Assembly: GCF_947179515.1 (NCBI RefSeq)
Contig: NC_067477.1
Coordinates: 122,830,062 to 122,894,061, forward strand
DNA: 64,000 bases
Source: Apodemus sylvaticus
Taxonomy: Eukaryota; Chordata; Mammalia; Rodentia; Muridae
Reading direction: 5' to 3'
The notes below the pieces were generated by a model, which was not told where the DNA came from, did not search any database, and was given only the letters and a program-made list of their open reading frames with translations. Each line of letters begins with the position of its first letter. Position 1 is the stretch's first letter. This document shows positions 44,937 to 57,135 of the stretch, piece after piece. Both the position numbers and the translations under genes were made by a program.

Positions 44937-47528
44937 AAATATTTAATTCCATTTTCTCACTGTTTTGTCTTTGCCCAAAATGATTATTTTATAATCCTGA
45001 TTATTATAACTAAGTTTTCACCTCAGTATATTTTCTGTTCTCTTTTCTGCATTATATCATTTCTATTACTCCAGAAGCATGCCTCCCATTAATATAGTGG
45101 TCTCTTCATTTCATAGAAATATAATTTTCCATGAAAAAAATGCATATGCCTTCTTCACTTTCATATTGAGATGTCAAAACTCCTACTGCATGAATAAGAT
45201 GGGCTCTAGACTGAGAGAATGACTTTGAAGGGAATTTGACAGCCCTGTACAACACTTCTGATATTTACATCTACCAGAAGAAACAATAATAAAAATAGGC
45301 CAAAATAGAATTTATCCAGTGTAGTGTATGTACTTTTTCCTGTTTGATATAATGCTTGGGATTATTATATTCCATCTAGAAGAAAGAAATCTTACAAAAC
45401 ACAGCATACTTCTGTATGCTGAACTAGCTATGATAAGATAAAGAGATGCTTAGCTAGCTAATGGTCAGGATCTGGCAATACAAATGAGACAAGAAAATAA
45501 GTTTAAAATTTAATGAAACAAATATTATTTAATATGAGATGAGAAAGGAAATAATTGTCAAGAAATATAGGAAAAACATTAGTAGAAAATAAGACTTGAT
45601 ACATCATAATATCATTCCACAAAGGGCTTCTTATTCATTTTTTAAAAACAAAGCAATAAAAAGAAAATACTTTTAAATTCCTATTTCATGACTGAAGCTA
45701 AAAATTACTCCTTTTTACTTGTTTATACAAAGTTATTTTTATATTACAAGTATCATATTGCCCAATTATTATGGATTATTTATGTTATAAAGTCTTGCTG
45801 TTTTTATGCACTGTAACTTTTGAAAATAACAGAGAAAGGCATCTGATTTCATTTTACAAAAACATTTTATGTATCAAGTAAAGAATATCTTAGATTCTAA
45901 CAATTAGGTCAAACAAAAGCGTTCATCATATTATATTCTAAAAGCTGAAAATGAAAATGTGACTTCTCATTTGTTCTTTACATATAATGGCCTTTGGCAA
46001 TTTTAGCAAAAAGTATCAAGTGCTCATCTATCACCTACCTTGAGCAGCGTTACCAGATTGAAGACAACAGAATAAGAACAACACTGAGATGAAAGCTTTC
46101 TTCATTCAGACTCCTTCCCTTTGATGGGGGCAGGAATCAACACAGACACAGATCCAGAAGCAGCTGCACTGGGCCTCCCAGTGGGGCTGCAGGAAGGAAC
46201 ACTATTTAAAGGAGTAGCCATTTCCACAGAGCAAGAAGCTACTTAGAATCTGTAATGAGGGTTACAAGTTAGTCTAAAATCCCTTTAAAGAAATGAAGAA
46301 TCAATGAAATTATATAGGATACAAACAGATTGGTTCATGTAACATAACTCATGTGATTAAAATCTGATAACGGTGGGAGGAAAAAGATATGGGTAAGTTA
46401 ATAGATTCATTTAGATTAGAAAAACGATAGAAATAGAAACCAACTCTGATGAACAAAGTAACATTTAAACATTTTTTGTTTCTTGTGTGAGGATAGGAGA
46501 GAAGAGGGGAGGCTCACACTGAATCACACCCAACATTCCCATGGGTTCAGGGAGGTTGAACTCAGGTTCTTGGTATTTGAACCCCATTTTGGGTGCTCTG
46601 TCTTTGGCCCCATACCTAGAGAAGAGTTTTCTTCACCTTTAGCTCAGCCTCTGACTGTTGTCTGACCTCCATAAACATACCTGTTGTTAAGCCTCTGCCC
46701 CAAAGTGTGATGTGCCTATTTTTTTTTTTGTCTTCTTTCTGCTTGATATTTATGCTATTCTTGGAACAAAGAATGACACTCCAGTTCTTAATCTATTGTT
46801 AAGGATGCTGCCTTAGCTTCAAAGTTTGTTAAATACACTGGTCAATATTTTCCATCTCAATATGTTTATTAGTTTAAAATCAAATAAAGGAGGAAAGCCT
46901 TAAAAACCAATTATTCTCAAGTATCTCACACATCCCCTCCATTGTCACTGATGTGACATCATGAAGTGACTTTCTAATGTATGCTAACAACAAATCAGCA
47001 ACAATGAAAGTAGTTGAATTTTAGTGAAACTTAGTAATATATTAGGCAAGCACAACAATTTTGAATAATTTCTGAAGTACTAGAAGTTGCTACACCACAA
47101 AACACTATGCTCAGCTTGACTTCTAGAAACTGGAGGAGAAAGACTGAATTAATACATAAACTCTTTCAAGGACATTAAAAATATGTACTTCTTAAAAATT
47201 GAAGTTCAAGATATCACTAAGACAATGCAAAGTACTTTATTTCAATTTGTGCAGTAATTAGAAAAGAGGCATGGGCAAAAGCAACTGAAATCTTTCAGCC
47301 TTGATAAAAGATTTTATATACCTCCAAATAATGATAAAAGTGTGAAGTTCCCATCACATAAAAATGATTAATATTTGGCTAGTTGGAATTGCTGTTATAA
47401 CCCTGACTTGGTTACTACACACTGTATACATGCACTGATATCCCATAATACAGCCAATAAAATACATCCATACTGTGTCTCAGTGATGAGAAGGGATCAC
47501 AAGGGCAAAACATTTATGTGTTGATAGT

Positions 47529-47671
47529 AAAAGAAGAAAAGGAGAAATGAAGGATAAGGCAGAGAGAGGCCAGAAGGGAGGAGAGGCAATGAAGGAGTCT
47601 AAGAAAGGGAGGAGGGAAGCAAGGTTGGAGGAAGGAGAGAGCAGACAGGGAGGAAGCAAAGGAAGAGGGGT
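47529..47671. repeat. Purine-rich low-complexity sequence
   Basis: GGA, GAA and GGAAG units in irregular order with almost no pyrimidines. Confidence 0.8.
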
Positions 47672-48350
47672 TTAAAACTGTTACTTCTTAAGCCAAAACA
47701 ATAGAACCATTTCAATAGTGTTGCTTTCATGATGTCTGGCAGCTTTAATACAGAGCTAAGCAATTAAACTTAAAATAGGTATATAAATTTCCCTAGAGAA
47801 ACAAAACCTTAAGACTGATCTGTCAAAAATAATAAAAATAGAACTTTGTCATTCAGTCAGCCAGGCCCCAGAGGAAGTTAAATTAAAGCAACATATGAAC
47901 GTGTTGCTTTCAGCTGAGAACCTTTCTGATGGTGCTAATTATCCCTTGAAAACAGGCTTGGCTTCATGCTAAAAGATTGGAGGAAAGACTGCCAGGCCCT
48001 GAAACCCTGTCTGTACAGGCCCCAGGAATCTGCAGGGTTGAGTGGCTTCTTCCCTCCAATTTGCCACAGGCCATTTACAGTACTGAATAGCAGTGGAATC
48101 CCAGAGAATATGTTCTGCCTCCTCCACAATTATAAGTTTTCTGGAAACACAAGGTACATCTCTTTTCCCCAAAATAATGCACTCTTTTTTAGTTGTTGGT
48201 TGATTGATAAGCAGCCTATCTAGGAATCTTTTGCTTTAACTACCTTCTATGAGTTTATTTTGAAAAGCAAATTTTCCAGGAGGGTTCACATATGAAAGTG
48301 TTCACTCAGCGTTGTCCAAAAGTTAGAGGATAGAGCACCAAATTGGTATG

Positions 48351-48393
48351 TTATGTGTGTGTTTGTGTGTGCTTATGTGTGTGTGTGTGTGTT
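48351..48393. repeat. (TG)n microsatellite
   Basis: TG repeats with single interruptions (TTTG, CTTA). Confidence 0.9.
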
Positions 48394-48789
48394 TCAGGGT
48401 GTGCAAATAAATTAAAATAGCTTGACTGTAGCTGTGTAGTTGTGTTGAAGAGGGAAGATACAAAAAGAGACAAAATTGTAAAAATGTTACAAGTGTGTTT
48501 ATCATACTTTAGTTATGTATGTAAAAGAACTGCTTCATGTTCTCAAAATGAGGCATAGTGTCAAGATTCCTGTACCAGGGGCAATGATCTTATCTGAATC
48601 CTGGCCAATTATGCTCACCTGATTGGAAATGAGCAGTTCAAGCCCTGTATCCCCATCTTAGGAGATGCAATTCTAAGTAGCATGAATGACATTTGTCAAT
48701 TTGCTCATTAGCCTCTTAGTCCCATTTGCGACTGTGTTAAATGTCATTCCACAGGCAACTCAAAGTATTGTTTTTGGTTTATTTTGCTT

Positions 48790-48935
48790 TGTTTAAAGGA
48801 TTTTCATTCCATTTGTTTATAAGTGTATGTATACGGCATAGAGGTCTTGCATCTGTGTGTGTGTCTTCTTTTACATATGGAGGTCAGAAGAGGCCACCGG
48901 ATTTCTACAGGCAAAATTACAAGTGTTTCTATAAT
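48790..48935 (-). mobile_element. B3 SINE, diverged
   Basis: The minus orientation of B3 is visible as GTGTATGTATACGGCATAGA, CATCTGTGTGTGTGTCTTCT, then ATGGAGGTCAGAAGAGGCCA and GGCAAAATTACAAGTGTTTC, matching GGAGGCCAGAAGAGGGC and GGAGTTACAG of the family. Confidence 0.68.
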
Positions 48936-49119
48936 TTCTGCATCTTACATCCATGGCCATTCTAAACTCCACACCTCATTACAGAAAGCTCCAAGCACCC
49001 TCAAACCAGAAACAGATATATTCACAACATTTGATTTAGAACAGATCAGGAAACCTTCTAAGACCTTTGCAAGGACTAACTTATTCTATCTGTACAATGA
49101 CCTCAAATAGCTGACCCTC

Positions 49120-49262
49120 ATTATCCTTATTATTACCATTGTTTTACATATTTACAGGTATGGAAATAAAATACACCAACTGCAGCTTATAGAGATAAAT
49201 TCAAGAGCCATAGATAGTAGAGAGAGAGGTAAGAATTTAAATTTAAGCAATCTAGTGCGTTG
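49120..49262 (-). mobile_element. Probable MIR SINE
   Basis: TTATTATTACCATTGTTTTACA, GGTATGGAAATAAAAT and TTAAATTTAAGCAATCTAGTG follow, in pieces, the minus-strand MIR order (ATTATTATCCCCATTTTACAG, GAGGAAACTGAGGC, GGGATTCGAACCCAGGCAGTCTG). Highly diverged. Confidence 0.5.
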
Positions 49263-49399
49263 TAGCAATGGTTGAAAAGTTAGAAGCTGTAATTTTACTT
49301 TATGGGTTATTCTTTCTCATTGTGTCTAGTATCTTTCATGCATGAACATTCCTTAATTTCTGCTGAAATGATCTTTATATGATACCTCTTTATCACAGC

Positions 49400-49818
49400 G
49401 ACATCCTACTGATTTCATTTGTCTCTCCACTTCCTTCCCAACTATATTCTTACAAAGTAGCCAAATCAGTCCTTTAAGAAATAACATCTCCCGTACTTCA
49501 AATCCTTATATAGTTCACATGACACTTTCAATAAAATTTTCACTCTTAAATATAGTATTTGAAGTCCCTTCCCTCCACATGCAGTTTTGTGTTAAGCTTC
49601 TATTTTTCCCTTCTGTAGATGAACAAAATTATAGTTCTGGAATCGAAGAGCTCAGAAGTCCTTAGAAATGTTTTGTGCTTGCTCATATTGCAGATCTGAT
49701 GATAACATACAACACATCCTTGTACCTTTCTGTTACACAGAAACAGACTTGCGTAACTGATTTCCAATAAATATATGCTGAATATCTGACTGAATGACTG
49801 ACTACCAAATGAATGAAT
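49400..49818 (+). mobile_element. L2 LINE 3' end, diverged
   Basis: CAAATCAGTCCTTTAAGAAA, ATAAAATTTTCACTCTTAAA, TTTGAAGTCCCTTCCCTCCA, and at the end AATAAATATATGCTGAATATC followed by TGAATGACTGA/GAATGAATGA units in pieces: the terminal repeat typical of L2. L1-p inserted into its terminal repeat. Confidence 0.6.
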
Positions 49819-50435
49819 GAAAGGTTGTGCTGCTCTAGCTCCATCCATTTGCCTAAGAATTTCATGAATTCATTGTTTCTAATGGCTGAATAGTACTCCA
49901 TTGTGTAGATATACCACATTTTTTGTATCCACTCTTCTGTTGAGGGATACCTGGGTTCTTTCCAGCATCTGGCAATTATAAATAGGGCTGCTATGAACAT
50001 AGTAGAGCATGTATCCTTATTACATGGTGGGGAATCCTCTGGGTATATGCCCAGGAGTGGTATAGCAGAACATCATACTAAGTGAGGTAACCCAGACTCA
50101 AAAGGTGAATCATGGTATGCACTCACTAATAAGTGGTTATTAACCTAGAAAACTGGAATACCCAAAACATAATCCACACATCAAATGAGATACAAGAAGA
50201 AAGCAGGAGTGGTCCCTGGTTCTGGAAAGACTCAGTGAAACAGTATTTGGCAAAACCAGAACGGGGAACTGGGAAGGGGTGGGAGGGAGGACAGGGGAAG
50301 AGAAGGGGGCTTACGGGACTTTCGGGGAGTGGGGGGGGGGCTAGAAAAGGGGAAATCATTTGAAATGTAAATAAATTATATCAAATAAAAAAAAAAAAAA
50401 AAGAAAAAAAAAAAAAAAAGAAAGGTTGTGCTGCT
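49819..50435 (+). mobile_element. L1-p: 5'-inverted (twin-primed) L1 with perfect 16-bp target-site duplication
   Basis: GAAAGGTTGTGCTGCT occurs at 49819-49834 and at 50420-50435. The first part of the insert (49835-50060) is the reverse complement of the ORF2 C-terminus (MFIAALFIIARCWKEPRYPS on minus). The second part (about 50069-50419) is in plus orientation: end of ORF2, 3'UTR with GGGCTTACGGGACTTTCGGG, AATGTAAATAAATTATATC, and a 30-base A-rich tail. The unchanged duplication and long tail show that it is recent. Confidence 0.97.
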
Positions 50436-52177
50436 ATGTGGGCTTTCTGCCAATTGGATTTAGTTGATTATATGGTAGCTATTTTCTGGTCTATTGTAAA
50501 TGAATTATAAGGTGAAAGTAAAGCAAGATAAACCTAGAAGACCAGAGCAAAGAAAAGGACAGTTTTAGTTGGTTTTTATGGCAAGATCCATACATCTGCA
50601 GATATAGATCCTTGTCTTAGTTTTACAAAAACGATTTAATGCAGTAGTGACTTCAATAGATTTGGCAACTATCAAGTCAACACTCATAGGCACTGGAAGC
50701 AAAATGCCAGGCATGAGCCAGTAAATCAAAGATGCCTAAGTGAAACCAGGTATTGGATGGACATGACTACTAGGTTTCAGGAAGCTTCAGAAATTCAGAC
50801 AAAAACAACTGGACAGTAAAGAAAACAAAATAAAAACTATAATTAAAATTGAGATATGTCATGGTCTTATGTGAATGTTGTAAAATATGTAAGGACATTT
50901 AAATGCTTCAGTATACACAATATGTATAAGCAAAAGTTTAGTTCAAATAGCAAAGTACATACAAGCAGCAGCTAAATCTGTTGGCATGCAGATGAGAACG
51001 TGAAAGAATTACAAATGGAAACCCTAGAGGCAGCCCCTCACTGGCACCTGACTCATTTGTTGTATTGTTCTGAGTGCTGTGACAGACACTTTGTCTAAAC
51101 ATGACAGTGTTTCATCACCTTCATGAGATTAAAGCTCTCTTTCAAACACTGCTGCCAACACTGTTCAAATATATCAGCAAAGTAGAAAATTTAATAAAAA
51201 TCCCCAAGGGTGAGATGCCAATTAGGTCTGAAGATGCCAAGGTTTGCTCTTGAAGTTGGCAAAACAGGGAGTCCACAGGGGCTGATGTAGTAGGATTCTC
51301 CAGCATGCCTTTATACTCTTGTCCTGCCAACATTCAGGGACTGTTCAGTGTCCTCTTCCTTCTTGAAGGAAGTAACCAAGGATAGGCTTGCAGCTAAGGT
51401 GCAGTACATCAAAACAGGTATCTTGAAAGTTCTTTATGGCTTGCTCCTGGAAAACAAGGGTATCAAAAAATATCACAAAAACAGGCTTAGAGTATTTATT
51501 TGTTTCTTTTACTAGGATTTAAAATAGAAAATATTAGATTCATAAATAACTGCTCTGTGAAATATAAGTTTTAGTTTTTCATCCTTGTTCAATATGATTG
51601 TGTTTGTGTGTGTGTGTTTCCACAGTTCCTCATATCTTAAGATTTCTTTAATTCTTTACGGCTTTGATATTTTCAATACAATCATTATAAGTAAATAACA
51701 GTGTTTGGTGAATCTGTAATAAATCTAATAATAGTCATTCTTTATTAGATATGCTGAGAGATAGTTTAATAGATGAAGAAAGCAGTGACCAGGGTGACAT
51801 ATAATGAATAGTGCCAATGGAGAGTCAGTTTTCTGAGGAGAAAAGATGAAATCTTTATAGCAGCCTAAGTTGAGATAGCAAAGGTAAATATCCTGAAGCA
51901 TCACAGATGCTTCTGAAGATGGCAGAGGTCTGCAGTGACAGTAAAAAGTTAGGAACAAAATATTTAATCTATCTCCCAATTAAAAGCATTTCATAGCATA
52001 CAGGCAAAATAATCTTGGAGTCAAGAGAATAAAAAAATGAACATTGAACAACACCCTCACTTCAACCTAATTATTTTTTTAAGGAATTTTTGTGTAAACT
52101 GTATAGAAAGAATTATTATAATTATAAGTTAATAATCTAGTTAACTCAATGAATTACTTCAGCACAACTTCTCATAT

Positions 52178-52291
52178 TCCTTTTTTCTTCTTTTCTTCCT
52201 TTTTTTCTTTTCTTTCTTTTTTCTTCCTTCCTTCCTTCCTTCCTTTCTTTCTTTCGTCCTTCCTTTCTTTCTTTTTTCCTTCCTTTCTTGT
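52178..52291. repeat. (TTCC/TTTC)n pyrimidine-rich repeat
   Basis: Mixed TTTC and TTCC units over ~110 bases; the frame at 52149-52352 is an artefact of it. Confidence 0.9.
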
Positions 52292-53957
52292 TTGTTACTT
52301 ACATTATCTCCTCTTTTATGCATATTTACACACTCATATAAGAACTTTATAGAACAATTTAAGCATTACATGATGGATTTGGTATTTAATATTCATGTGG
52401 TCTAAGAGTTTAATCTATATTAAATATATACTAATATGTTCAGTTCCAAGTTATAATAAAGACTGGTATACAAAGGTGAACCTCAATGTCCAGCATGTAC
52501 AATAGAACTCATGTGATGTGCTTTCTAAGCCTCAATGCACAGGAATTTTGGCTGTGTGTTATCAGTGCAATGTTTGACATGAAAGAGGAAGAGTTCTGTC
52601 CTGAACAGAGTAAAGTAGTTGTGCAGTAATTTATTCTGCAAGCCTCTACTTGACATATTCATGAACATAATATTCAAAGGATTATAATTTTAGTGGGGAT
52701 CAGACTAAGAAACTGGAAATATAGCCCTAAATGAAAGAAGACCAGAGGCTGATAACTCTATTTGAATGATTATCATATGGATATTTGTATGGGGAGGTTT
52801 TATTTTCTACAGAAGTGAAAAATATCCAATATTCTCAAACTTTAAATATGCAGAATACACCAAACAGCAACAATAAATAAAAAATTTGTGCCTGTATTTA
52901 GAATTTTAAACAAAAATATTTCTTGGGACACATAAAAGGAATACACAAAATAGAGATAAATTAATAGCTTCAATTACAAAAAATTAAACTCAATTTATTG
53001 CTAAAATCACTATAGTCAAATTACAGTGAGTATTACAGCAGATAGTTAAATGTCATTTTTTATGCTTTTCATTAAGATATGATTAATATCCAAATTTCAA
53101 GGCTGAATTTCCTTAAATCAATAAGAAAATCATACTGGTCAATAGATACAATCTATGTGTAAAAGCATTTTTCATAAGCAGAAATTCATATAGAAAAGTA
53201 AATATATGAATGATTCTGAATTTCAGTATTAACCATAAAACATGACAGGAACAGTTATTTCACATTTACATAATTGAAAATTTATAAATTGGTAATGATG
53301 GTAGAAGATAAGAGATTGAAAGTAAGTTCCTATACTGTTAGGAGAACTACACTTACCTGAATGTATTTTAGAGGGATTTTCACAACATCCAGTAAAAACA
53401 AGAGTACTATTAGCCCAGTATACAACACCTAAATCTATGGAATTAAAAAACAAATTTACTAGACAATGCTCATAATGCAATTGTTTAGAAAGATCATGGA
53501 AATCATGTAAATGTATGAGACAGTGGAATGACAGACAATGGGACAAACACTCAGTGACTCAATTCAAAGGAATCAATGAGCTATACATTCTTCATTGATA
53601 AATTTTGAAACAAGAAAAGTCATTGGAAAACTGGACATGTGGTGGTAGAGGATTCATATCTAAAAGCAAAGCAAATTGTATTTTTTTTGAAGTCACAATC
53701 GTGCTAAGTAACAAAAATGATTAAATTATATTCATCAAGTTTATATTTCTGTTTTCCTCTGGGAAGCTTGTTTTGGAAGAAATTTTCAGAGAAAAATAAT
53801 AAAATGTCACTTAGTTTATTAGGGTTTGTTTGTTTTTGGCATTTATGTCAAACATGATAGTCTGTTAATCTTGGCAGATTTTCACTTGTAAATATAATGG
53901 TGATTTCCATATTATTATGCTGGTTAATTTTTATGAAATAAAAAACACATGTGAATA

Positions 53958-53983
53958 CACACACACACACACACACACACACA
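53958..53983. repeat. (CA)n microsatellite
   Basis: About 13 uninterrupted CA units. Confidence 0.95.
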
Positions 53984-54213
53984 AGCACACTATAACCTGT
54001 ATAATCTTAAAGAAATGGATGGGTTAATAAATGTCAAATTACAATTTCTCAGTATTGAAAGGGTGTCAAGAGTGATCAAAGAATAAGTTTTTAAAGCAAA
54101 GCTTCAAAGTAAATAGAATTAGATGACAAGGTAGCTACATTAATTTTGAAGGAACAACTCTTTCTGAGAAGTTATCATTAAGACAAGACAGATTTGACAT
54201 TGTTTCATGCTTA

Positions 54214-54322
54214 GGGTTTTGATTTTGAGACAGTCTTATTTGGTAAATCAGTCTAGCTTCAAACGCCTTACTTTCTTAGAATCTTTAGTACTGGGATAAT
54301 TGTATTCTGCCATAACTGTCAA
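54214..54322 (-). mobile_element. Old B1/proto-B1 SINE
   Basis: TTTTGAGACAGTCTTATTTG, CAGTCTAGCTTCAAACGCC, CTTTAGTACTGGGATAATTG are the minus-strand B1 blocks (GAGACAGGGTCTCACTGTG, CAGGCTGGCCTCGAACTC, AAGTGCTGGGATTACAGG). It is shorter and far more diverged than the B1 at 43504. Confidence 0.7.
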
Positions 54323-56248
54323 AAATGTAAGAATTTTAAAAGAAATATTAATTACTTATTGCTTATTGTTTTATCTTTCAGTGAGGGATACAAATAATCA
54401 TTAACTAAGAGTTTACAAGGTTCAAAATAGAACCAACTTATAAAAGAATGAGATATAAAATATTCAAAGAATTACTACTGTCTGGGCCTTTTCTTTGCAG
54501 CCACAGTGTGACTCTTAGATTGGCTCCATCAACTGCTTTTGGATTTGTGGGTCCCAAGAAGGAAGCTTCATTGTGAGGAAATTGAGAATTTTCCATTTTG
54601 TCATTTAAATATGGGCAAGCAATCAGATTTGGGATTACTCATCTGTCACTGCTCACTGATTTTATTTGCTTTTTCCTACTCTGAGCCCTTTCAATTCCTC
54701 TCTGAACATTTTTGGGAACTATTACTGTGGTACTCAGTCAACCAGGATAGCTTAGCTAACAAAGAATTGCCTGGTTTTATTCTGAAAAGCAGAGAAGTGC
54801 TTCAGTGACCATGATGTGAATCAGTTAGCTAGAATGAACGGTGACTCTGGGCTCATTTCCTGGCTGGCCCAGGGATGGACATGAGATTTCATAGGCTTGG
54901 AGGGAGACAATTAATTTCAGTTCAGCAGTTGGGTGAAAGTATAACAAAGGGAGAAACAATAATTGAGGTGATCCTCATAACCTAGCTGTTGTCCTTTCTT
55001 GTCTTTTCTCCCCACTCTTTCCAACTGTTGTTTTCCTGAGTTTTGTCTCTCTGTATCTTTCTGGGTAGAATGTGACCAAAAATAAATGAAAGAATATGCA
55101 GATTAAAGGCATGCCTTTAAGGGCCCAAATACAGAAGACACATCACAGGGTTTAAATGCCTGGAATTGCATCAGAACCATGCTTATCAGTGGAGGTAAGC
55201 AGCTGTGGGATGGTCGACATCTTTTGTTCTAGATGGCAGAGAAACATATCCTTAAGAAGATTAATATTTCCTGCTTCCTTTGCACACACAGCACCAGTTC
55301 ATCTTTAATCGTTCCTTGAGCCAACAGGATCATTGGAAAGTAGAGAGAAGAGTAGGTAAAATTCAAAAAAATGTGTAAAATTAGAGGCCAAAAACAGTGG
55401 ACCTATTTTATTGTTTCCTATGTTCTTTCCTTTGTCATTCAGAAAGTAGCAGGCTGAGAACCGGAACAAGAAGATGGAAATAAAATTATAGTTGTACTTT
55501 ATTATATGAAGTTATCCTTGAGCTATGTAGTAATAGAATGGTGGGTAGGATTTGTTGTGGATTTTATTACGACATCCCTACCTGGGAACCTTTGGAAAAT
55601 TAGGTTGTTCTATTACACTATGGAGAAATGAATGAAGCAAGACACCCATGAAAACAATGCTATTTCCATGATTCTGAAGGAAATTGTCCATGAAGGTGAA
55701 TCTAAAATACAGGTTTCCTAAGTTTACTTATTTTTTACATTTTGCGATACTGTGATACAATCACTAAGCTAAATGTTAAGCAATACATGTTTACAGGTGC
55801 CAGAAAGATACTATAAATGTCTTCACTGGCTATGTGTAGGCTGATAGAGAAGTTGCATGAACTAGAGAATAGAGGATTTTCACGTTCCACTGACGGCTTC
55901 AGCAATGCATGAGAAAAATAAGTCATGCATATTTATTAAGATAAAATACATTATTAATTTTAGTTTTATATTTGGGAAAGTTAGACTCAAAGTGGTGATA
56001 AAAACTAAATCCAAAGCAAAATTTTCATTCACAATAATACAAAGTGTAATAATATGGATTTCATAGATTATACTGTAGTATAATGGAACGTTTTTCTGGG
56101 TGTTAACTTTATATTTAGCATGTGCTATTATACAACTCCCATGAATACGGGATGGGTGAATGTGGGATTAAAGATAGAATGAACACAAACTGATGGGGAA
56201 AAAGTAGATGAGGAATGTACTTAGACTAGTGAGCCTTAGGATGATTAA
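54323..56248. other. Unrecognised intergenic DNA
   Basis: No nameable repeat. The 89-codon frame at 54539-54808 starts MDLWVPRRKL and has even composition, but there is no recognisable domain and no evidence of splicing, promoter or poly(A) context. Confidence 0.5.
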
Positions 56249-57135
56249 ATGTACAGTGGGGGTACAGAGCTTAACAAAGAATTTTCACCTGAATAACTTT
56301 GAATGGCTGATAAGCACCTTAAGAAATGTTCAGCATCATTAGTGATTAGGGAACTACAATCAAAACAACCTTGAGATTTCACCTCACACCAGTCAAAATG
56401 GCTAAAATTGAAAACACAGGAGACAGTAGGTATTGGCAAGGATGTGGAGAAAGAGGAACACTCCTCTACTGCTAGTGGGATTGCAAGCTTCTTCAAACAT
56501 TCTGGAAATCTCTCTGGTGGTTCCTCAGAAAACTGGGCATGACACTTCCGGAGGACCCTGCTGTACCACTCCTGGGCATATACCCAGAGGATTCCCTGGC
56601 ATGCAATAAGGATACACGATCCACTATGTTCATAGCAGCCTTATTTGTAATAGCTAGAAGCTGGAAAGAACCCAGATGTCCCTCAATGGAGGAATGGATA
56701 CAGAAAATGTGGTATATTTACACAATGGAATACTACTCAGCAATTAAAAACTTGAAATTCTTAGGCAAGTGGTTGGAACTGGAAAATATCATCCTAAGTG
56801 AATTAACGTAATCACAAAAGAACATACATGCAATGTTGTCATTGATAAGTGGATATTAACCCAGAAGCTCTGAATATCCAAGACACAATTCGTATATCAA
56901 ATGATTCCCAAGAAGAAGGAAGGAGAGGTTCCTGGTCCTGGAAAGACTTGATGCAGCATTGTAGGGGAGTACTAGGACAGAGAAGAAGGAGGGGGTTAAT
57001 TGGAGAACAGGCAGAGGAAGGGGGCTTATGGGACTTATGGGGAGGGGGGAACCGGGAATGGGAAATCAAACAAATGTAAGCAAATGGAATGTAAACAAAG
57101 AATATAGAAAAAAATCTGAAAACAAATATGTACAG
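56249..57135 (+). mobile_element. L1-q: 5'-truncated L1 with probable target-site duplication
   Basis: ATGTACAG lies at 56249-56256 and again at 57128-57135. The insert contains the last ~600 bases of ORF2, the 3'UTR (GTAGGGGAGTACTAGGACAG, GGGCTTATGGGACTTATGGG) and an A-rich tail near 57105-57127. The 8-bp duplication is short, so confidence in the exact ends is moderate. Confidence 0.88.
56257..56859 (+). pseudogene. L1 ORF2p C-terminal remnant
   Basis: The 90-codon frame at 56539-56811 holds TLPEDPAVPLLGIYPEDSLA, MFIAALFVIARSWKEPRCPS, and MWYIYTMEYYSAIKN. The upstream part (56257-56530) carries the same protein in other frames after small indels. The normal end, GGATATTAA, is at 56851-56859. 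Confidence 0.88.

Larger units (their letters stand above)
44937..48789. other. Mostly unrecognised AT-rich intergenic DNA
   Basis: The region near 47370-47490 recalls an ancient L1 3' end (GTTACTACACACTGTATACA), and 46530-46610 faintly recalls a B4/B3 SINE, but neither is secure. 47529-47671 is a G/A-rich low-complexity stretch. 48351-48393 is a TG microsatellite. The stretch at 47870-48180 has balanced composition and frames of 85 (plus) and 64-67 (minus) codons; no protein family is recognised. Confidence 0.5.
50436..54213. other. Unrecognised AT-rich intergenic DNA with microsatellites
   Basis: A short TG repeat lies at 51601-51618. Longer repeats are listed separately. The minus frames at 51142-51333, 51725-51979 and 53229-53546 (63-105 codons) resemble no known family and lack supporting context. 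Confidence 0.5.

Noticed and set aside
46490..46710. SINE-like stretch (B4/B3)
   Set aside because: Only a few short blocks match; too diverged to call by eye.
47966..48223. 85-codon plus frame in a stretch of balanced composition, overlapped by minus frames
   Set aside because: Frames on both strands of similar length suggest simple lack of stops; no splice-site pattern that I could defend.
53229..53546. 105-codon minus-strand frame
   Set aside because: No domain and His/Phe/Leu-rich composition typical of AT-rich noncoding DNA.
54539..54808. 89-codon plus frame MDLWVPRRKL
   Set aside because: Reads like protein in places but matches no family I know and has no gene structure around it.
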